From JAWXBT01 sp964523015 (lineage in GTDB: Bacteria > Bdellovibrionota_C > UBA2361 > J135), in the NCBI GenBank assembly GCA_964523015.1, contig CAZFXN010000050.1, positions 1 to 20,958 of the forward strand: a stretch of DNA of 20,958 nucleotides, in the 5' to 3' direction. The position numbers were made by a program, and so were the translations under genes. Numbering within the stretch: the first letter of the stretch is position 1; the number at the start of each line of letters is the position of its first letter. Below are positions 20,607-20,958 of the stretch, piece by piece. Under the pieces are notes generated by a model that saw nothing but the letters and a program-made list of their open reading frames with translations, made no database searches and was not told the origin of the DNA.

Positions 20607-20865
20607 ATATTATACGCTCACTTTTAGTTGATAATCTCGCACTAATTATCCTTACGTTATCTCCTCGATCCGTATGAGCAACAACCAGGAGTCTACCTTG
20701 AGCAGAAAGTCCAATAGTAACAAACCTATGTTCTCTCGAGGAATGATCCGGATCTGGAATCGTTACGGAAAGTCGATCGCCAAAAACAGTCGCAGCCTCT
20801 TCGAAGCTAACCCGATGTTTTGCAACATTGCTTTTCGACTTTTGTTCATCCCATTCAAAATACAC
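20590..20865 (-). CDS. brnT: BrnT-family ribonuclease toxin
   Basis: BrnT toxins are small RelE-fold ribonucleases of type II toxin-antitoxin pairs. Family features are FEWDEQKSKSNVAKHRVSFEEAATVFGD near the N-terminus, GLSAQGRLLVVAHT in the middle and RIISARLSTKSERIIYEE at the end (family RIISARkAt..Er..Y). The Lys and His in AKHRVSF and the Arg residues of ISAR correspond to positions usually conserved. The length of 91 residues is typical. The start codon is GTG and the ribosome-binding site is poor. The toxin gene comes first and overlaps the antitoxin gene. A palindrome lies 48-63 nt upstream. Confidence 0.85.
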   Translation of the reverse strand: MYFEWDEQKSKSNVAKHRVSFEEAATVFGDRLSVTIPDPDHSSREHRFVTIGLSAQGRLLVVAHTDRGDNVRIISARLSTKSERIIYEEEA

Positions 20866-20893
20866 CAGACAAAGCGTAGCACAAAATTACTCT

Positions 20894-20936
20894 TTGGAAT
20901 ACGCACAAACAACTACGTCTAGTCGTAGAGTTCCAA
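20894..20936 (-). promoter_or_regulatory. Palindrome upstream of brnT (candidate operator)
   Basis: A 16-bp near-palindrome CTACGTCTAGTCGTAG at 20913-20928 has one non-matching pair. It lies inside a wider inverted repeat, TTGGAA (20894-20899) and TTCCAA (20931-20936). Type II antitoxins commonly repress from such sites, so this is a likely operator, though no clear core promoter is seen. Confidence 0.45.
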
Positions 20937-20958
20937 GAAAATATTTACAAATGGTACA

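Overview
The window looks like part of the chromosome of a fairly AT-rich Gram-negative bacterium. It encodes an Mla-type lipid transport system (permease MlaE, ATPase MlaF, membrane-anchored MCE protein MlaD, periplasmic MlaC), signal peptidase I, a lipoprotein, YgfZ and HemW. The class cannot be fixed from sequence alone. The core proteins are divergent, which would fit an under-sampled lineage, but that is an inference. No tRNA, rRNA, CRISPR array or transposase was seen.

Layout. 1-600: a possible tiny Cys-containing ORF on the minus strand, then a gene-poor stretch with a long hairpin and several palindromes, ending in a sigma70-like promoter. 650-2733 (+): cysteine dioxygenase, a YeiH-type putative sulfur-anion exporter and an unrecognised 161-residue protein, closed by a strong bidirectional terminator. 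2877-4537 (+): a divergent adenylosuccinate synthetase in two overlapping frames; one extra G in a GGGG run would join them. 4541-8742 (-): a GT-C type membrane glycosyltransferase, a UvrD/PcrA-type helicase with an in-frame 15-bp tandem repeat, and a doubtful small membrane ORF. 9018-12442 (+): rlmE and the mlaE-F-D-C genes, tightly packed with overlaps. 12532-13713 (+): an AAA+/DUF4143 ATPase with a palindrome over its start codon. 13723-15737 (-): EamA transporter, lipoprotein and an HExxH protein. 15824-17206: a second, different AAA+/DUF4143 ATPase (-) bracketed by identical 35-bp direct repeats and preceded by three 22-bp-spaced operator-like repeats. 17215-20043 (-): hemW, ygfZ, lepB. 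20044-20381: non-coding but rich in inverted repeats, two of which interleave as in a pseudoknot. 20382-20865 (-): a BrnT-type toxin with an overlapping non-canonical antitoxin gene.

How the parts work together. Cysteine dioxygenase plus a YeiH-type exporter suggests oxidative cysteine breakdown with disposal of the sulfur product. RlmE and Mla serve ribosome maturation and outer-membrane lipid balance. HemW and YgfZ concern radical-SAM/heme and iron-sulfur proteins. The accessory layer is the two DUF4143 ATPases, the BrnT pair and the repeats around 15.8-17.2 kb. The best leads are the single-gene DUF4143 cassette with its 22-bp repeat array, the two-frame purA, and the possible structured RNA upstream of lepB.
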